A DNA stretch of 64,000 nt from Muribaculaceae bacterium (GTDB lineage Bacteria; Bacteroidota; Bacteroidia; Bacteroidales; Muribaculaceae): NCBI GenBank assembly GCA_017483645.1, contig JAFUWD010000025.1, positions 23,351-87,350 of the forward strand. The letters are read 5' to 3'. This document shows, piece by piece, positions 7,054-16,144 of the stretch. The notes under the pieces are model-generated. The model saw nothing but the letters and a program-made list of their open reading frames with translations. It was not told where the DNA came from and ran no database searches. Position numbers and translations under genes: made by a program. The stretch's first letter is position 1, and every line of letters begins with the position of its first letter.

Positions 7054-9387
7054 TCAGAACGGATATCCCACCGAGAAGTGGAATTGGAAATCGCGGCTGA
7101 ACTTGGGATGAATCAATGGCCAATGCTCCTCGCCCGACGCCGGATTGTGGGCTTTCATGCCCATGTCGAAACGCAGCAGGAAGTAGGTGAAGTCAAGTCG
7201 TACACCCAAGCCATAGGAACCAGCGAGTTGCTCGTAGAATTTATTGAACTTGAACACACCGCCTGGCTGGTCTTCATAACTGCGGATTGTCCATATATTG
7301 CCCACATCGACAAAAGCAGCCATCTCAATCACCCAGAACACTTTGGCACGGAACTCCATGCTGGCATCGAACCGGATGTCGCCACACTGATAGATGAACG
7401 ACTGCTGCCGGTTTTGCGCGTCAAAACTTCCCGGTCCCAGCGTGCGAACGCCCCAGCCTCGCACGCCATTGGCACCGCCGGCGTAGAAACGCTTCTCGAA
7501 CGGCAACACCGTGGAGTTGCCATAAGGTACTGCCACACCGGCGCCCACGCGGAATGCCACCGATGTGCGCTGGTCAAAGATATGAGTAAAGGAAAAATCT
7601 CCCTCAGCTTTCACATACTGCGCATAGCGGATGCCGAACACTTTATAGGAATCGTCTTTCTCGCGGTTTTGGCCAGTGATTCGTGAGATGCCATAGAGCA
7701 AGTTGCCGGCCATTTCGGCAGCCGCACGCACCGTGTACACATTCTGTTGGAACGAAGGATTGAGCGACGACACCTGCCGTTTGTTGGTTCGATACAGGTT
7801 GTAGCCCATGCGCATGATAAAGTGGTTCTCGTAGGAGTAGCGCAACAGTGGATTGGAGATACTGTCGAGGAAATTGGCACGGCTGCGTGGCAAATACACA
7901 TAATTCAGGTCGATGAGGTTAAACGTGTGTCGCATGCGCTGACGGTGCTCACTCCAGATGTATCGCCATGCGGCGCCGGCAATAATGCGGGTGTACTCGG
8001 GCCGCTTCTGATAATTAAAACTCGTGGCCAGCTCGGTCGAGGCCAAGATTTTCTTCTTGAAGTCTTTTTTCAAGAAAGGGAACTTGAATTTGGGGTAAGT
8101 GATGCCCACTTCGGCCGAATACTCGCTGTAATTGTTGTTAATCAGTCCTTTCAAGTTACCCGACAGGCTCTCGTACGACATACGGAACTTGGTGTTGAGC
8201 GCTTCACTGCCACGCAGCAAATTGCGGTGTTGGTAGTCAAGCCCCACTCCGAAGCCAAGGTCACCCTCGCTGTTGGTTCCCTCAAGCGACACACTGACCG
8301 TTTGCGACTTGTCGCGCTGCATGAGCACATAGGCGTCGACCCACAACTTGCCGTCAAACTCTCCCACAGGCCTCACGTCGATATTTACGAACTTGAGGAT
8401 TCCCAACCTGGCCAGTGCGCGATAAGTGCGGTTCACATTCTGCACGCTGTAGAGTGTGCCGGGCTCGATATAATTGCACTCTTCAATGACTGTTCGGCGG
8501 ATATAACGGTCAGGACCATAGAAAACCAGCAGGTTGTTCACAACTACGGTATCCTGCCCGAAATAGCCACCGTGCATGGCCACAGGGTCATAATCGGTGA
8601 CGTAGGCCACCTGACGCACATAAAATGGCATGTGTCGGGTGTAGTACGGCATCCGGTCACTATGATATGGTGCCATGGAATTGAGAGTCAGGTCCACAGC
8701 TCGCGAGCCGGCTGCCGTGTCGGCGGTAAAAGTGATATAGTCCTTGTTGAACGCATAATAGCCTTCGTTGCGCAATTGGTCGGTAATCGCCTGGCGCCAG
8801 CTGTCGAGTTTGTTATGATCGAGAAGCGCCCCCACCTGCACAGGGAATGCGGTGGTGTCGGCCAGAATGATGCGCCGCAGCGTGTCGTCGGGGATATTGT
8901 AGGTAATAGAGCGGATGGTGTAAGGCTCGTTGAGGGTCACATGATAGTTCACCTGTGCCTTGCGTTTGACAGAATCGGCCTTCACATCATACCGCACCTC
9001 GTTTTTCATGAAACCGCGGTTGTTCAAAGCAATGTGCAACTGATTGGCACTGGCCACCGTCAGCGCCGAATCGTAAATCACCGGCGGTGTGCCCACTCGT
9101 CGAATCCATCGATTGAACCAGTTCGACGAGTCGCGCCCGCTCATGTTGTAGATGGCTAATTGTAATTTGATGCCACCCAGCACGCGGTGATTCTCGGTCT
9201 GTCGCAGATAATTATAGAGGTCTTTTGTGTTGACCTGTTTTGAGGGGTCTTTCACGTCAATGCGCACGCGGTCGAGCAGCAATTTGCCTTGTGGCACATG
9301 CTTGGTCGATGCACACGAAGTCATCATTGCCAGCAGCGCAGCCGCGGCAATGATGACCGGTAAGACCAAGCGATGTGTCGACCGCAT
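7054..9387 (-). CDS. tamL: BamA/TamA-family outer-membrane assembly lipoprotein (TamL-like)
   Basis: The 777-residue protein starts with a lipoprotein signal (lipobox MTSC, C25), followed by POTRA-like domains (about 30-370) and a C-terminal 16-strand surface-antigen barrel (about 390-777) containing YAGGANGVRGWGVRTLGP, the RGW-type loop motif of the Omp85 family. A lipidated TamA homologue is known in Bacteroidetes as TamL, which works with TamB in delivering proteins or lipids to the outer membrane. TamB is often encoded next to it, but here the downstream gene is a HAD phosphatase and the upstream one a TPR protein. It might therefore be a different Omp85 lipoprotein. Confidence 0.82.
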   Translation of the reverse strand: MRSTHRLVLPVIIAAAALLAMMTSCASTKHVPQGKLLLDRVRIDVKDPSKQVNTKDLYNYLRQTENHRVLGGIKLQLAIYNMSGRDSSNWFNRWIRRVGTPPVIYDSALTVASANQLHIALNNRGFMKNEVRYDVKADSVKRKAQVNYHVTLNEPYTIRSITYNIPDDTLRRIILADTTAFPVQVGALLDHNKLDSWRQAITDQLRNEGYYAFNKDYITFTADTAAGSRAVDLTLNSMAPYHSDRMPYYTRHMPFYVRQVAYVTDYDPVAMHGGYFGQDTVVVNNLLVFYGPDRYIRRTVIEECNYIEPGTLYSVQNVNRTYRALARLGILKFVNIDVRPVGEFDGKLWVDAYVLMQRDKSQTVSVSLEGTNSEGDLGFGVGLDYQHRNLLRGSEALNTKFRMSYESLSGNLKGLINNNYSEYSAEVGITYPKFKFPFLKKDFKKKILASTELATSFNYQKRPEYTRIIAGAAWRYIWSEHRQRMRHTFNLIDLNYVYLPRSRANFLDSISNPLLRYSYENHFIMRMGYNLYRTNKRQVSSLNPSFQQNVYTVRAAAEMAGNLLYGISRITGQNREKDDSYKVFGIRYAQYVKAEGDFSFTHIFDQRTSVAFRVGAGVAVPYGNSTVLPFEKRFYAGGANGVRGWGVRTLGPGSFDAQNRQQSFIYQCGDIRFDASMEFRAKVFWVIEMAAFVDVGNIWTIRSYEDQPGGVFKFNKFYEQLAGSYGLGVRLDFTYFLLRFDMGMKAHNPASGEEHWPLIHPKFSRDFQFHFSVGYPF

Positions 9388-9400
9388 GGATGACTAAATG

Positions 9401-11023
9401 TTAGCGACGCTCTTGGAACACCAACTGGTTCTGCTCAACCACCGTGTTGAAATCGGCTGCACGGCGCACCAGTTTCAGGTTCACATAGGGGTCCTCGTTC
9501 ACTTTCACATTGAAGAGGCTGCCATAGCCATTGGCCAGCGCTGAGCGCAGATAGTCGATGGCTTGCGCCTCGTCACCAATATCGCTGAGCAGTGCCGAAG
9601 CATAATAATAGCTCTCACCGCCGGGCATCACGCCCTTGTCGATGATGGTTTTGGCCCAAGCGCGGGCATCCTCGTCGCGACCCAACTCATGCATGGCGAA
9701 GCCACGAAGATTATGCATCGCGTCGTCGTTGCGAAGCAAAATTTCCTGGAAATCGGCAGCGGCCATGGTGGCATCTTTCAAGCGATACTTGTAGAGCCAG
9801 CCACGCAGCAAACGGGCTTCGGCGGCATCGGGATGTGCAGCCACCGCGGCATCGAGCTGAGCCAGCGCCTCACGGTCCTTCTTCTGGGCGATGAGCACTT
9901 GTGCGCGGGCCAGCATCGTGGGCAGGTATTGTCCGTCAATCTTGGCAGCGTCGCCCAGTACCAGCAGTGCATTCTCATAATTATTGCCACGACCACGGAA
10001 ACGCTCGGCGGCAGCCTTGACAAGATAGTAATCAGGGTCGGACAGCTCCATGGCAATGGCTTTGTTGATATTGGCCAAAGCGTCGTCGTACTGCATCAGC
10101 TCCATCTGGCAACGGGCAGCGTTGTAGTAGATGGTGTGATAGTCGTATAGGTCATAGTCGATAATCGACTTCAGGTCCTTCAGGGCTTGGCCATAGTGGA
10201 AATGCTTCATGGCGATAGACGAGCGCACATAGTAGAACATGCCCACACGGGGAGCTTTGTCGATGCTGTTGGCCAAAGCCGACATCACGGCGTCATAGTT
10301 TTTGTCGCTCATGGCCACAAGCGATGACAGAGCCTGGCCATTATCGTCACTGATAGCCATAGCCGAAATGAGGTCTTGCGCTGCCGGCACATACTGCTCC
10401 ATGCGGGTGAGCACATCGGCACGGTTCAAATACACCTGAGGCTCGGCCGAGAAGAGATTCACTGCCTTGTCGGCCTGAGCGGCGGCCTGCTCATAGTTGC
10501 CACGGGCCACCTCCACGCGCGCCAGTCCATACATGGCGTTATAGTCAAGCGGCTGATTACGAAGCACTGCCTTGAAATAGGTCTCGGCATTGTCGGGGTC
10601 ACCGCTGTTGAGATAAGCTTTTGCCATCGGCTCATTGACGGCCGGTGACGAGGGATTAAGCCCGTTGGCAGTCTTCAAATCATTGATTTCCTGCGCATAG
10701 TCGCCCTTGATGTCATAAAGACGCGCACGCAGCAGCATGGTCTCGAACCGAAGGTCGTTGTCTTTGGCCGGTATGAGCGTGAGAATGGTGTTCACGTCGG
10801 CCAGTGCCTCATCGATTTGACCATTGTAGTAGTATTGGTTGGCGCGGGCAAACATCGTGTTGTAGTCGTTGGGATTCTCAGCAAGGTGCTTGTTATAGAC
10901 ACGCATCACGGCTTCGGTGATTTTATCGCGCACTCGCTGATCGTCGTCCTGCGTTTGCGCAGTAGCGGTCAGTGTCCCCAGGGCCACAACCAGCGCAAGC
11001 ATGATGTACTTTGTCTTCATCAT
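9401..11023 (-). CDS. Secreted tetratricopeptide-repeat protein
   Basis: The 540-residue protein has a signal peptide (cleavage near TATAQ, residue 23) and then almost continuous TPR helices. Typical repeat units include NPNDYNTMFARANQYYYNGQ, a unit starting PEQ, and LDYNAMYGLARVEVARGNYE. No catalytic domain is seen, so it is probably a periplasmic or outer-membrane-associated protein-binding scaffold. It sits 13 bp upstream of the TamL-like gene, so a role in the same assembly pathway is possible, but this rests on position only. Confidence 0.85.
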   Translation of the reverse strand: MMKTKYIMLALVVALGTLTATAQTQDDDQRVRDKITEAVMRVYNKHLAENPNDYNTMFARANQYYYNGQIDEALADVNTILTLIPAKDNDLRFETMLLRARLYDIKGDYAQEINDLKTANGLNPSSPAVNEPMAKAYLNSGDPDNAETYFKAVLRNQPLDYNAMYGLARVEVARGNYEQAAAQADKAVNLFSAEPQVYLNRADVLTRMEQYVPAAQDLISAMAISDDNGQALSSLVAMSDKNYDAVMSALANSIDKAPRVGMFYYVRSSIAMKHFHYGQALKDLKSIIDYDLYDYHTIYYNAARCQMELMQYDDALANINKAIAMELSDPDYYLVKAAAERFRGRGNNYENALLVLGDAAKIDGQYLPTMLARAQVLIAQKKDREALAQLDAAVAAHPDAAEARLLRGWLYKYRLKDATMAAADFQEILLRNDDAMHNLRGFAMHELGRDEDARAWAKTIIDKGVMPGGESYYYASALLSDIGDEAQAIDYLRSALANGYGSLFNVKVNEDPYVNLKLVRRAADFNTVVEQNQLVFQERR

Positions 11024-11034
11024 AGTGTGGTGTT

Positions 11035-11850
11035 TTAATGTTGTGTTTTATCGATTGTGTTAATTGTTTTTTTGATTTGAGCCAGACGGGTCAGCAAACC
11101 GTCGAGCAAGTCAAGGCGCAGCATGTTGGCTCCATCGCTTTTTGCCACTGCCGGATTTTGATGGGTTTCAAGAAACAGTCCGTCGGCACCGACGGCCACG
11201 GCAGCCCGCGCCAGGGTCTCGATAAGCTCGGGGCGACCACCGGTCACGCCGCCGGCCTGGTTAGGCTGCTGCAATGAATGGGTGATGTCAACAATCACCG
11301 GCGCATACTCCTGCATGGTCTTGATGCCACGGAAATCCACCACCAGGTCTTGATAGCCGAAGGTGGTGCCGCGCTCGGTAATGGCCACGTCGGCATTTCC
11401 GGCATCGCGCACTTTCTGCACGGCGAATTTCATCGATTCGGGTGACAGGAACTGGCCTTTCTTGATGTTGACCATGCGCCCGGTGCGTGCCGCGGCCACC
11501 AGCAGGTCGGTCTGCCGGCACAGGAATGCAGGAATTTGCAGCACATCAACATACTGGGCGGCCATATCGGCCTCTTGGGCGGTATGGATGTCGGTCACCA
11601 CCGGGATGTGGAAGACATCACCCACCTTGCGCAAGATGCGCAGGGCGGCCTCGTCGCCAATGCCAGTGAACGAATCAATGCGCGAGCGGTTGGCCTTACG
11701 GTAACTGCCCTTGAACACATAGGGGATTCCAAGACGGCTGGTGACCGCCAAGGCTTTCTCAGCTATGTCCATTGCCATGGCCTCGCCCTCAATCACGCAC
11801 GGACCGGCCAGCAGGAAGAATTGTTCACTGTTTTTCAGTTTTTGAATCAT
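11035..11850 (-). CDS. kdsA: 3-deoxy-8-phosphooctulonate (KDO-8-P) synthase
   Basis: KdsA condenses phosphoenolpyruvate with arabinose-5-phosphate to make KDO-8-P for the lipopolysaccharide core. The 271-residue length is normal. Diagnostic blocks are LAGPCVIEG near residue 15, FKGSYRKANRSRIDSF near 46, HTAQEADM, and ITERGTTFGYQDLVVDFRG. It lies 17 bp from rsmE and 11 bp from the TPR gene in the same operon-like run. Confidence 0.96.
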   Translation of the reverse strand: MIQKLKNSEQFFLLAGPCVIEGEAMAMDIAEKALAVTSRLGIPYVFKGSYRKANRSRIDSFTGIGDEAALRILRKVGDVFHIPVVTDIHTAQEADMAAQYVDVLQIPAFLCRQTDLLVAAARTGRMVNIKKGQFLSPESMKFAVQKVRDAGNADVAITERGTTFGYQDLVVDFRGIKTMQEYAPVIVDITHSLQQPNQAGGVTGGRPELIETLARAAVAVGADGLFLETHQNPAVAKSDGANMLRLDLLDGLLTRLAQIKKTINTIDKTQH

Positions 11851-11867
11851 GAGTATCTACTAAGTTT

Positions 11868-12590
11868 TTAACTATTCCGTAACTGCCCGATGGCGTGGAT
11901 TGTGGCACATGCCACCACGGCAGCCGTCTCGGTACGCAGCCGGCTTTCGCCCAGCGACACCGCAGCAAAACCCGCCTCGAAGCATCGCCGCACTTCCTCG
12001 GGACTGAAATCTCCCTCGGGGCCAATCAGCACCAGCACATCGCCCACGGGCGGGCACTGGCGCGCCAAGAGTTGTCGTTGCTCACGTGGCAGCTCGGAGT
12101 CACAGTAAGCGATAAACTTGTGTTCGGGCAGGGGTTGCTCCAGAAAACGCTGCAATGGGGTCATCTCATCTATTACAGGCAAGGTGGCCTTGAGCGACTG
12201 CTTCATGGCCGCCACAGCGATTTTGTTAAGACGCTCGACCTTGAGCTCGGTGCGCTCGCTGTTGTGGCAGCGCAGGGGCACAATGCGGTCAACGCCCATT
12301 TCCACGCACTTTTCCACCATCCATTCCATGCGGTCGAGCATCTTGGTGGGAGCCACGGCAAGCACGATCTGCCGCCCCCAGTGCAGGGGTTGCTTAACAG
12401 CCTGCTGCACATCGACGGCACACCGCTTGGGGTGTGCCATCGTTATGCGGCAAATGTAGAGTGTGCCACGACCGTCGACCACCTCAATGGTGTCGCCCTC
12501 GGCCAGGCGCAACACGCGCACGGCGTGCCGCGACTCATCCTCGGTGAGGGTGAGCGATCCGGCTATGTCGGGACAGTAAAAGCGGTGCAT
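11868..12590 (-). CDS. rsmE: 16S rRNA (uracil(1498)-N3)-methyltransferase
   Basis: RsmE methylates U1498 of 16S rRNA using S-adenosylmethionine. The C-terminal SPOUT fold is recognised from LIGPEGDFSPEEV and LGESRLRTETAAVVA, the trefoil-knot cofactor site; the N-terminal PUA-like part carries HAVRVLRLAEGD. The 240-residue length is standard. It lies between the nucleoside permease (21 bp) and kdsA (17 bp). Confidence 0.95.
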   Translation of the reverse strand: MHRFYCPDIAGSLTLTEDESRHAVRVLRLAEGDTIEVVDGRGTLYICRITMAHPKRCAVDVQQAVKQPLHWGRQIVLAVAPTKMLDRMEWMVEKCVEMGVDRIVPLRCHNSERTELKVERLNKIAVAAMKQSLKATLPVIDEMTPLQRFLEQPLPEHKFIAYCDSELPREQRQLLARQCPPVGDVLVLIGPEGDFSPEEVRRCFEAGFAAVSLGESRLRTETAAVVACATIHAIGQLRNS

Positions 12591-12611
12591 CGACAGACGA
12601 GGTTTAAAATA

Positions 12612-13889
12612 TTATTTCTCGATAGGTTTCTGTGCCTCTGGAGCCTTGAAAATGAGCATGAATGCCACAGCCACCACCAGTGCATAGGCGGCAAAGATGT
12701 ACCACGACGTGCTCCAGCCTTGAATGATGGCGGCGGGCTCGGTCTGCGAGTTCACAAAATGGGTGACGACAGCCTGGGCGCTCAGCGTGCCGATGGTGGC
12801 GCCGATGCCGTTGGTCATAATCATGAACAAGCCCTGCGCGCTGCTGCGAATCGACTCATCGGTCTGCTGGTCGACGTAGAGGGCACCCGAGATGTTGAAG
12901 AAGTCGAAAGCCACGCCGTAGACAATGCACGAGAGCACAAACAAAATCACACCGGGCATACCGGGATTACCCATTCCGAAAAAGCCGAAACGGAACACCC
13001 ATGCAAACATGGCGATGAGCATCACGTTTTTGATGCCGAAACGCTTCATGCAGAAGGGAATGAGCAAGATACACAGCGTTTCACTGATTTGTGAGAGTGA
13101 AATCAGGGCGTTGGCGTGCTGAGCGGCAAAGGTGTCGGCATATTGCTCCAGACCGCCAAACGCCGTCAGGAACGGGTTGGCAAAGCCATTGGTGATTTGC
13201 AGCGACACACCCAGCAGCATCGAAAAGATGAAGAAAGTGGCCATACGGGGATTCTTGAACAGCGTGAAAGCACGCAGCCCGAAGATGTCGATCCACGACT
13301 GGCTCTTCTGCTCCTTCGACACCGGGCAGTTGGGAAGGGTAAGCGCATAGGCGGCAAGCACCAGGCTAAGGCCACCCGACACAAAGAATTGCCCGAAAGT
13401 ATGCTGCAGGCCGGTGAAGTCAACGGTGAGCATGGAGCAGATGAAACCGATGGTGCCAAACACGCGGATGGGCGGGAAGTCTTTCACCGTATCCATGCCG
13501 GCTTTGGTCAGAGCATTGAATGCCACCGAGTTGGCCAAGCCAATGGTGGGCATGAAGAAGGCCACACTGATGGTGTAGAGGGTGAACAGCGGAGCAAACT
13601 GCACGCCATCACCAGCCGTCATGGCATAATAGCCTGCGGCAGCCATAAACACACCTGCTATGGTGTGAGCGAGGCTCAGCACTTTTTGAGCGGGAATCCA
13701 GCGGTCGGCAACGATACCCAGCAGTGCAGGCATGAACAACGACACGATGCCCTGCACAGCATAGAACCAGCCAATGTTGTCGGCAAGTCCATGAGTGGCC
13801 AGATAGCCGCCCATCGAGGTCAGATACGCTCCCCAGACGGCAAACTCCAGGAAGTTCATCACAATCAGTCTCAACTTCAAGTTCTTCAT
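12612..13889 (-). CDS. Nucleoside:H+ symporter-type MFS permease (NupG-like)
   Basis: The 425-residue protein has about 12 hydrophobic segments. Its N-terminus (LRLIVMNFLEFAVWGAYLTSMG) and the loop LLGIVADRWIPAQKVL match the nucleoside:H+ symporter family of the major facilitator superfamily. It should import nucleosides across the inner membrane; exact specificity is unknown. A -7 box lies 35 bp upstream, so it can be transcribed separately from the bifunctional-nuclease gene 57 bp before it. Confidence 0.88.
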   Translation of the reverse strand: MKNLKLRLIVMNFLEFAVWGAYLTSMGGYLATHGLADNIGWFYAVQGIVSLFMPALLGIVADRWIPAQKVLSLAHTIAGVFMAAAGYYAMTAGDGVQFAPLFTLYTISVAFFMPTIGLANSVAFNALTKAGMDTVKDFPPIRVFGTIGFICSMLTVDFTGLQHTFGQFFVSGGLSLVLAAYALTLPNCPVSKEQKSQSWIDIFGLRAFTLFKNPRMATFFIFSMLLGVSLQITNGFANPFLTAFGGLEQYADTFAAQHANALISLSQISETLCILLIPFCMKRFGIKNVMLIAMFAWVFRFGFFGMGNPGMPGVILFVLSCIVYGVAFDFFNISGALYVDQQTDESIRSSAQGLFMIMTNGIGATIGTLSAQAVVTHFVNSQTEPAAIIQGWSTSWYIFAAYALVVAVAFMLIFKAPEAQKPIEK

Positions 13890-13923
13890 AATTATTCTTT
13901 GTTTAGTTTTGGTATTTAATGTG

Positions 13924-13931
13924 CAAAGTTA
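13924..13931 (-). promoter_or_regulatory. Promoter -7 box of the nucleoside permease gene
   Basis: Minus-strand TAACTTTG fits TAnnTTTG and lies 35 bp before the ATG. No clear -33 box. Confidence 0.45.
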
Positions 13932-13946
13932 CGAATTTCCTGCCGA

Positions 13947-14534
13947 TTATTCGGCACTTTTGGAAGGATTGGTTTTCGACTCAATGATTTTTTGAATCTC
14001 GGCGGCACGCTCATATTGCTCACGCTCCACATAACGCTCCAGACGGCGCTGCAACCGGTCCACCGGCAAGTCCTCCAAAGCCAACGTACGCGGCTTGCCG
14101 CCATCGGCCGTCTCGTCGGCATCATAGCGGTAACTGGTACGGTCCAGCACCTCGGCCGTGGTAAAAATGGGCGCTCCCGTGCGCAACGCCAGAGCCACGG
14201 CATCGCTGGTGCGGGCATCCAGGTCGGTCTCAATGCCGTCCTGGCGCAGATGGAGCGTGCTTGAGAAGATGCCATCGGCAAAATGGTCAATCAGCACCGA
14301 CTCCAATTCAATCCCGAACGCATGAAACACGCTGGTAAGCAGGTCGTGGGTCAGGGGGCGCGGGGGCACCACGTTCTCAAGCCTCACGGCAATGGACTGC
14401 GCCTCGGCCACCCCCACCACAATGGGGATGCGCCGCGACGATTCGGGTTCCTCAAGCAGCAAGGCATAGGCACCGGCAGCCACCTGACTACGGCTAATTC
14501 CCACCACATCGAGTTTGATTTTATCGTTATCCAT
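13947..14534 (-). CDS. Bifunctional nuclease (BFN/DUF151) domain protein with C-terminal UVR motif
   Basis: Residues 1-135 form a BFN domain (VVGISRSQVAAGAYALLLEE, RIPIVVGVAEAQSIA, LDARTSDAVALALRTGAPIF), a family with reported DNase/RNase activity and stress roles in plants and bacteria. Residues about 155-190 (LERYVEREQYERAAEIQKI) are a UvrB/UvrC-type UVR helical motif used for protein contacts. The 195-residue architecture is standard for Bacteroidetes. It lies downstream of mnmA by 29 bp. Confidence 0.9.
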   Translation of the reverse strand: MDNDKIKLDVVGISRSQVAAGAYALLLEEPESSRRIPIVVGVAEAQSIAVRLENVVPPRPLTHDLLTSVFHAFGIELESVLIDHFADGIFSSTLHLRQDGIETDLDARTSDAVALALRTGAPIFTTAEVLDRTSYRYDADETADGGKPRTLALEDLPVDRLQRRLERYVEREQYERAAEIQKIIESKTNPSKSAE

Positions 14535-14563
14535 AAGTTTTAATCCGTTTGCAAGTTAATGAT

Positions 14564-15634
14564 TTATCCACCCACTATCACGCCACTTCCATAGCACAAA
14601 TGCCCTGTGGCATCGTACACCACAGCAAACTGTCCGGGTGCAATGCCCTGCACGTCGGCACTGCTCTCAATCACCCATTCCCGATCCTGCACATGGATGA
14701 AGCGTGCCGGCAGCATGAGCGGGGTGTGCCGATTCTTGAACAGGATGTCCACAGGACCGTCGTTGCCGGGCCATGGGTTGCCCGAGATGAAATGCATCTC
14801 GTCGAGCCGCAGCGTGCGCCCATATTGACGCTCGGTGTCATATCCGCGTGACACATACACCACATTTTGCGGCACATTTTTCTTCACCACATACCACGGT
14901 CCTCCGCTCAATCCGAGACCGCGTCGCTGACCGATGGTGTGGAACCAGTAGCCCTGATGCTCACCCAGCTTGCGACCGGTCTCTATCTCAATAATCGAAC
15001 CCGGGCGGGTACCCAAGTGACGACGGATAAAGTCGTTATAGTTGATCTGTCCTAAAAAACAGATGCCCTGGCTGTCGCGGCGGTAGGCATTGGGCATGTG
15101 CACGGCGGCAGCGATGCGTCGCACCTCTTCTTTGGGCAGGTCACCAATGGGAAACATCAGGTGGGCAAGCTGCTCGCGAGTGATTTGAGCCAAAAAGTCG
15201 GTCTGGTCCTTCACTGGGTCGACTGCGGTGGCCAGATATTTCACGCCATCAACCACTGCTGTGGTGGCATAGTGGCCGGTGGCCGTCATATCGAACTCAT
15301 GGCCCCAGCGCTCCTCGAAATAACCAAACTTGATGATGCGGTTGCACATCATGTCGGGGTTGGGAGTAAGACCGGCCTTGACGGTGCGCAACGCATACTC
15401 CATCACATGGTCCCAGTACTCCTGATGCAACGATACAACCTCAAAAGGCAGTCCGTATTTGCGTGCAATGAGCGTACACATCTCAATGTCCTCATCGGCC
15501 GCACAATCGCCCTCGTCAATGTCGAGCCCGATGCGGATGTAGAACAAATGCAGGTCAGTGTGCCCCTGCTCCATAAGCCGATGCACAGTCACTGCGCTAT
15601 CCACGCCGCCCGATATGAGTACCGCAATGCTCAT
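14564..15634 (-). CDS. mnmA: tRNA-specific 2-thiouridylase
   Basis: MnmA thiolates U34 of the Lys, Glu and Gln tRNAs. The ATP-binding PP-loop SGGVDS is at residues 8-13; the catalytic cysteines are in NPDMMCNRIIKF and GICFLG; TATGHYA is also conserved. The 356-residue length is normal. The ATG overlaps the stop codon of the DoxX gene by 4 bp, suggesting translational coupling. Confidence 0.96.
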   Translation of the reverse strand: MSIAVLISGGVDSAVTVHRLMEQGHTDLHLFYIRIGLDIDEGDCAADEDIEMCTLIARKYGLPFEVVSLHQEYWDHVMEYALRTVKAGLTPNPDMMCNRIIKFGYFEERWGHEFDMTATGHYATTAVVDGVKYLATAVDPVKDQTDFLAQITREQLAHLMFPIGDLPKEEVRRIAAAVHMPNAYRRDSQGICFLGQINYNDFIRRHLGTRPGSIIEIETGRKLGEHQGYWFHTIGQRRGLGLSGGPWYVVKKNVPQNVVYVSRGYDTERQYGRTLRLDEMHFISGNPWPGNDGPVDILFKNRHTPLMLPARFIHVQDREWVIESSADVQGIAPGQFAVVYDATGHLCYGSGVIVGG

Positions 15635-16122
15635 GCCTTCTCCAGTGTTTCGTTATCCTCCTTGTTTTCAATCAAATGGACGCCTATGATATAGTCGAGC
15701 GAGATTTTTCCGGGGCCGGCCAGCAGGATGAAGCAAAACACCCCTAAAAACATCACAGGATATCCGGGCTGGAAACTGAACAACGTCACGGCACCACTCG
15801 TCGATGATGAAAGCAGCAATTCCTCGGCAATGCACATGATAATCATGGGCGGCAACACCGCCAATCGGGTGAGAAGGCCCAAGATGATGAATGTGGCGCA
15901 AAGCAGCTCCACCACCAGCAACATCGACATCGAGCCCTCGGGAGAAAGTCCCAAAAATCCCTGGAATGTGGGCACTATCTCATCAAAGTGCAGCATCTGG
16001 CGGATGCACAGTTGCAGAAACATCACTCCAGTGAACAGGCGCAGGAACAGGCGCGAAAGGTTGCTGTAGGTGTGACCGGCGCTGTAAAAGAACAATTTTT
16101 TCAGAAGATTATTTGCTCTCAT
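15631..16122 (-). CDS. DoxX family inner-membrane protein
   Basis: The 163-residue protein has about four membrane helices, with LRLFTGVMFLQLCIRQ in the first, and matches the small DoxX family of integral membrane proteins of uncertain role (redox or quinone related in some species). ATG at 16122 (MRANNLLKKLF) is preferred over a TTG 10 codons upstream, which would overlap the preceding gene. The stop overlaps the mnmA start. Confidence 0.82.
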   Translation of the reverse strand: MRANNLLKKLFFYSAGHTYSNLSRLFLRLFTGVMFLQLCIRQMLHFDEIVPTFQGFLGLSPEGSMSMLLVVELLCATFIILGLLTRLAVLPPMIIMCIAEELLLSSSTSGAVTLFSFQPGYPVMFLGVFCFILLAGPGKISLDYIIGVHLIENKEDNETLEKA

Positions 16123-16144
16123 GTTATATCCGTTTTTGACAGAA

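Noticed and set aside
7747-9159. Plus-strand open frame of 470 codons opposite the TamL-like gene
   Set aside because: No recognisable protein features; antisense to a clear Omp85 protein.
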